DNA from: Gammaproteobacteria bacterium
GTDB taxonomy: Bacteria > Pseudomonadota > Gammaproteobacteria > Eutrophobiales > Eutrophobiaceae
NCBI GenBank assembly: GCA_015661095.1
Contig: JACVQI010000003.1
Location: forward strand, 1 to 27,960
Direction of reading: 5' to 3'
DNA: 27,960 nt
Shown one piece after another: positions 25,005-27,960 of the stretch. The translations under genes and the position numbers were made by a program. Each line of letters starts with the position of its first letter. Within the stretch, counting starts at the first letter, position 1. The notes beneath the pieces were generated by a model. It saw nothing but the letters and a program-made list of their open reading frames with translations. It was not told the origin of the DNA and did no database searches.

Positions 25005-26189
25005 TTAACCCCAATTTAATGTTCCCCCGGTCTGATATTCGGTGACACGGGTTTCAAAAAAGTTTTTCTCTTTTTTCAGATCCATCAATTCACTCATCCA
25101 CGGGAACGGGTTTGTCGCCCCGGGATATTGTTCCGGCAGTCCGATCTGGGCACAGCGCCGGTTAGCGATAAACTGCAGGTAGTCTTCGAACATCTTTGCG
25201 TTCAAACCGAGTACCCCGCGCGGCATGGTGTCGTGCGCATATCGCGTCTCAAGCTCCACGGCGGTCCGGATCATTTTAATGGTTTCCTGCTGAAAATCGC
25301 GCGACCACAAATGCGGGTTTTCAATCTTGATTTGATTGATGACATCGATGCCGAAATTCATATGCATCGATTCATCCCGCAGGATGTACTGGAATTGTTC
25401 CGCGCAACAGGTCATCTTGTTACGCCGGCCCATCGACAAGATCTGGACGAAACCTACGTAGAAGAAGATGCCTTCAAAGACGATATAAAAGGCAATCAGA
25501 TCGCGCAGCAGGCGTTGATCGTCCGTGGGCGTACCCGTGTTGAAGGTTGGATCCCCGAGGCTTGCGGTGAAACGCATAGCCCAGGCGGCTTTGTCGTGAA
25601 TCGCAGGCACTTCGCGGTACATGTTAAACACTTCGGCTTCATCGAGCCCCAGGGATTCTACGCAGTACTGGTAGGCATGGGTATGCAATGCCTCTTCAAA
25701 CGCCTGCCGCAGCAGATATTGCCGGCATTCAGGATTGGTGATATGCCGGTAGATGGCCAGTACCAGATTGTTCGCGACCAGTGAGTCCGCCGATGCAAAA
25801 AAGCCCAGATTACGCTTGATAATCGTGCGTTCGTCGTCGCTGAGTCCGTCCGGATTTTTCCAGAGGATCACGTCTGCATTCATGTTTATTTCCTGCGGCA
25901 TCCAGTGGTTGGCGCAGGCATCCAGGTATTTCTGCCAGGCCCATTTGTATTTAAATGGCACCAGCTGGTTCAAATCAGCCCGGCAATTAATCATCTGTTT
26001 GTCATCCACCGTTATCCGGGCAGCGCCGAATTCGACCTGGTCCAGGCCCGTGGCATGATCGTCAGTATGATGCGCAGAAGATGGTTGTTTGATTGAGACG
26101 GTTTCCTGTAGTCCCATTACGGGACGCAACATGGACATATCGGAGTTCTTGCCGGCTACATTTGACAACGGGTTATCCCAATTCAACAT
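25005..26189 (-). CDS. nrdB: Ribonucleotide reductase class Ia, beta (radical) subunit
   Basis: 394 residues. It holds the diiron centre and tyrosyl radical used to reduce ribonucleotides for DNA synthesis. Iron ligands appear in the expected order: D135 in ASADSLV, E166 and H169 in FEEALH, E239 in VFEGIFF, E273 and H276 in RDESMH. Y173, four residues after H169, is the radical tyrosine. The C-terminal tail that docks to NrdA ends QTGGTLNWG. An N-terminal extension of about 60 residues precedes the helical core, as in several proteobacterial NrdB proteins. The ATG at 26189 has GGGGGA nine bases upstream and lies 39 bases after the nrdA stop, so the two genes form an operon. Candidate terminator structures follow from 24986 down to 24842. 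Confidence 0.95.
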   Translation of the reverse strand: MLNWDNPLSNVAGKNSDMSMLRPVMGLQETVSIKQPSSAHHTDDHATGLDQVEFGAARITVDDKQMINCRADLNQLVPFKYKWAWQKYLDACANHWMPQEINMNADVILWKNPDGLSDDERTIIKRNLGFFASADSLVANNLVLAIYRHITNPECRQYLLRQAFEEALHTHAYQYCVESLGLDEAEVFNMYREVPAIHDKAAWAMRFTASLGDPTFNTGTPTDDQRLLRDLIAFYIVFEGIFFYVGFVQILSMGRRNKMTCCAEQFQYILRDESMHMNFGIDVINQIKIENPHLWSRDFQQETIKMIRTAVELETRYAHDTMPRGVLGLNAKMFEDYLQFIANRRCAQIGLPEQYPGATNPFPWMSELMDLKKEKNFFETRVTEYQTGGTLNWG

Positions 26190-26228
26190 CTAAAATATTC
26201 CCCCATACCGTAATTAACCTGTTACCGC

Positions 26229-27960
26229 CTATTGACACGCTTCACACGTTGGATCGCTGATGGCACAGGCTTTGGGTTCAATCTCCGTGTCAAAGTTACG
26301 CACCACTGCTGCCAGTTTGTTCTCGCGGCCACCGCTGAGAGTACTCTTCTCGACATGCGTAGCGCCCATGCTGCGCAGATAGTAAGTAGTCTTCAGTCCG
26401 CGCACCCACGCCAGTTTGTAAAGGTTGTCGAGTTTCTTGCCATTGGGTTCCGCCATGTAGAGATTGAGCGACTGTGCCTGGTCAATCCATTTCTGCCGTC
26501 GCGCTGCGCATTCCACCAGCCAGCGCGGATCTATCTCGAAGGCCGTAGCATAGAGCTGTTTCAAATCATCCGGGATCCGGTCAATCGGGTGCACACTGCC
26601 GTCGAAATATTTAAGGTCGTTGACCATGACTTCATCCCACAGGCCGCGTTCCTTCAGGTCCCGCACCAGGAAGGGGTTGACGACAGTAAACTCGCCGGAC
26701 AGGTTGGATTTGACGAACAGGTTTTGATACGTTGGTTCGATGGATTGCGCAACACCGCAGATATTCGAGATGGTGGCCGTCGGCGCTATTGCCATGCAGT
26801 TGGAATTTCTCATGCCGATCTGCTGGACCCGCTTTCTTAAACTATCCCAATCCATGGTCTGGCTGCGATCCATATCAAGGTAGCCTTCACGCTCTTGCTC
26901 CAGCAGACTGATGGAATCAATGGGCAATATGCCGCGGCTCCATAACGAGCCTTTAAAACTGTTGTAAGCACCGCGTTCCTCGGCCAGCCGGGTCGATGCC
27001 TGTATGGCGTAATAGCTGGTGGTTTCCATGCTCTGGTCGGCGAAACGGATGGCGGCATCCGAGGCATAGGGGATGCGTAACTTGTAGAGCGCATCCTGGA
27101 AGCCCATGATACCGAGGCCGACCGGTCGGTGGCGCAGGTTGGAGCGGCGCGCTTGTGGCACATTGTAATAATTATAGTCAATGACGTTGTCCAGCATGCG
27201 CATGGCCGTGGTGATGGTTTTTTCCAGCTTGGCTCGATCCAGGCCATTGCTATCGACATGCCGGGACAGATTGACGGAGCCGAGATTGCATACCGCGATT
27301 TCGGTGTCAGAGGTATTCAGGGTGATCTCGGTGCACAGGTTTGAGGAATGTACGACGCCGACGTGTTGTTGCGGCGAACGGATGTTGCACGGATCCTTGA
27401 AAGTAATCCATGGATGCCCCGTCTCATACAGCATGGACAGCATCTTGCGCCACAGATCGCCGGCCTTGAGGGTTTTAAAATTCCTGATCACTCCTCGGCT
27501 GGCCAGATCCTCGCATTCCGCGTAGCGCGTAGCAAAGGCTTTACCGGTCAGATCATGCAGATCACTGGTTTCATCAGGCGAGAACAGGGTCCAGTTCCCC
27601 TCTTCGCTGACCCGTTTCAAAAACAGGTCCGGCACCCAGCTGGCCGTATTCATATCATGGGTGCGGCGCCGGTCATCGCCGGTATTCTTTCTTAGCTCCA
27701 GAAATTCCTCGATATCGAGATGCCAGGTTTCGAGGTAGGCGCACATTGCGCCCTTACGTTTACCGCCCTGGTTCACGGCCACGGCCGTGTCGTTGGCTAC
27801 CTTGAGAAAGGGGTACCCGGGTCCAGTCATTACCCAGTCCTCCGGCGTATTTCGACAGCAGGGCATCATCCCGGATGGCGCTGAAAATGCCGTCCAGGTC
27901 GTCCGGGATGGTAGTGAGATAACAACTGGACAATTGCGGACGCAGGGTGCCGGAATTGAA
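26229..27960 (-). pseudogene. nrdA: Ribonucleotide reductase class Ia, alpha subunit: 5' end outside window, frame broken near 27815
   Basis: Catalytic subunit partner of NrdB. From 27960 to about 27819 one frame reads FNSGTLRPQLSSCYL through GGLGNDWTR, including the first active-site Cys region. From about 27815 to 26229 the next frame reads YPFLKVANDTAVAVNQGG and on to the end. The second frame carries the radical-site NLCTEI motif, the radical-transfer YYLR and the C-terminal CEAC redox pair. In intact NrdA the two parts are joined by a segment like SYIKGTNGKSQG; here about 18 to 20 residues are missing and the frame changes. An ATG at 27869 opens the downstream frame but would begin with non-NrdA residues, so it is unlikely to be a true start. 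The gene is either inactivated or the sequence has an error here. Since NrdB is intact and the enzyme essential, an assembly or read error is a serious possibility. Confidence 0.85.

Noticed and set aside
27811..27822. GGTACCCGGG resembles a cloning-vector polylinker
   Set aside because: nrdA coding sequence continues on both sides and no other vector sequence is present, so the 10-base match is probably chance. It does sit at the frame break, so it is noted.
1..27960. CRISPR arrays, tRNA or rRNA genes, insertion sequences, LuxI-type synthase
   Set aside because: No spaced direct repeats, cloverleaf, transposase or LuxI-like protein seen on either strand.

Overview
The window looks like chromosome of a gram-negative bacterium, most likely a gammaproteobacterium with C1 metabolism. 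The clues are a folate-dependent methyltransferase domain, a cytosolic NAD-linked molybdenum formate dehydrogenase, a PQQ dehydrogenase and class Ia ribonucleotide reductase. No gene here fixes the genus. Apart from the first two genes, all well-supported genes lie on the minus strand.

Left part (1 to about 10.3 kb, GC-rich): the 3' end of a pterin-binding methyltransferase gene and a receiver/coiled-coil protein on the plus strand. Facing them on the minus strand are a 7Fe ferredoxin, an FprA-type ferredoxin-NADP reductase, a NuoE-NuoF fusion (formate dehydrogenase diaphorase), the formate dehydrogenase catalytic subunit and a periplasmic PQQ dehydrogenase. The diaphorase and catalytic genes are 1 base apart and translationally coupled. 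Together they describe formate oxidation to NADH with an accessory ferredoxin/NADPH pair.

Middle part (10.4 to 24.4 kb, clearly more AT-rich): six closely packed minus-strand genes that read as one operon. In transcription order they are a single-module, highly reducing type I polyketide synthase (KS-AT-DH-psiKR-ER-KR-ACP, no thioesterase), a PhcB-like SAM methyltransferase, a six-TM hybrid histidine kinase with two kinase cores, two paralogous receiver-kinase proteins (the second with a degenerate kinase) and a receiver protein with an unknown C-terminal domain. PhcB, PhcS, PhcR and PhcQ form the 3-hydroxy fatty acid methyl ester quorum-sensing system of Ralstonia. The likely reading is a variant in which a dedicated PKS builds the acyl chain, the PhcB-like enzyme makes the methyl ester and the kinase/receiver genes sense and relay it. 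This is the most interesting part of the window.

Right part (24.4 to 27.96 kb): a 640-base intergenic region with dyads near the PKS and a dense array of hairpins just downstream of nrdB, then nrdB and nrdA. nrdA runs off the window edge and its frame is broken near 27815, where a conserved segment of about 18 to 20 residues is missing.
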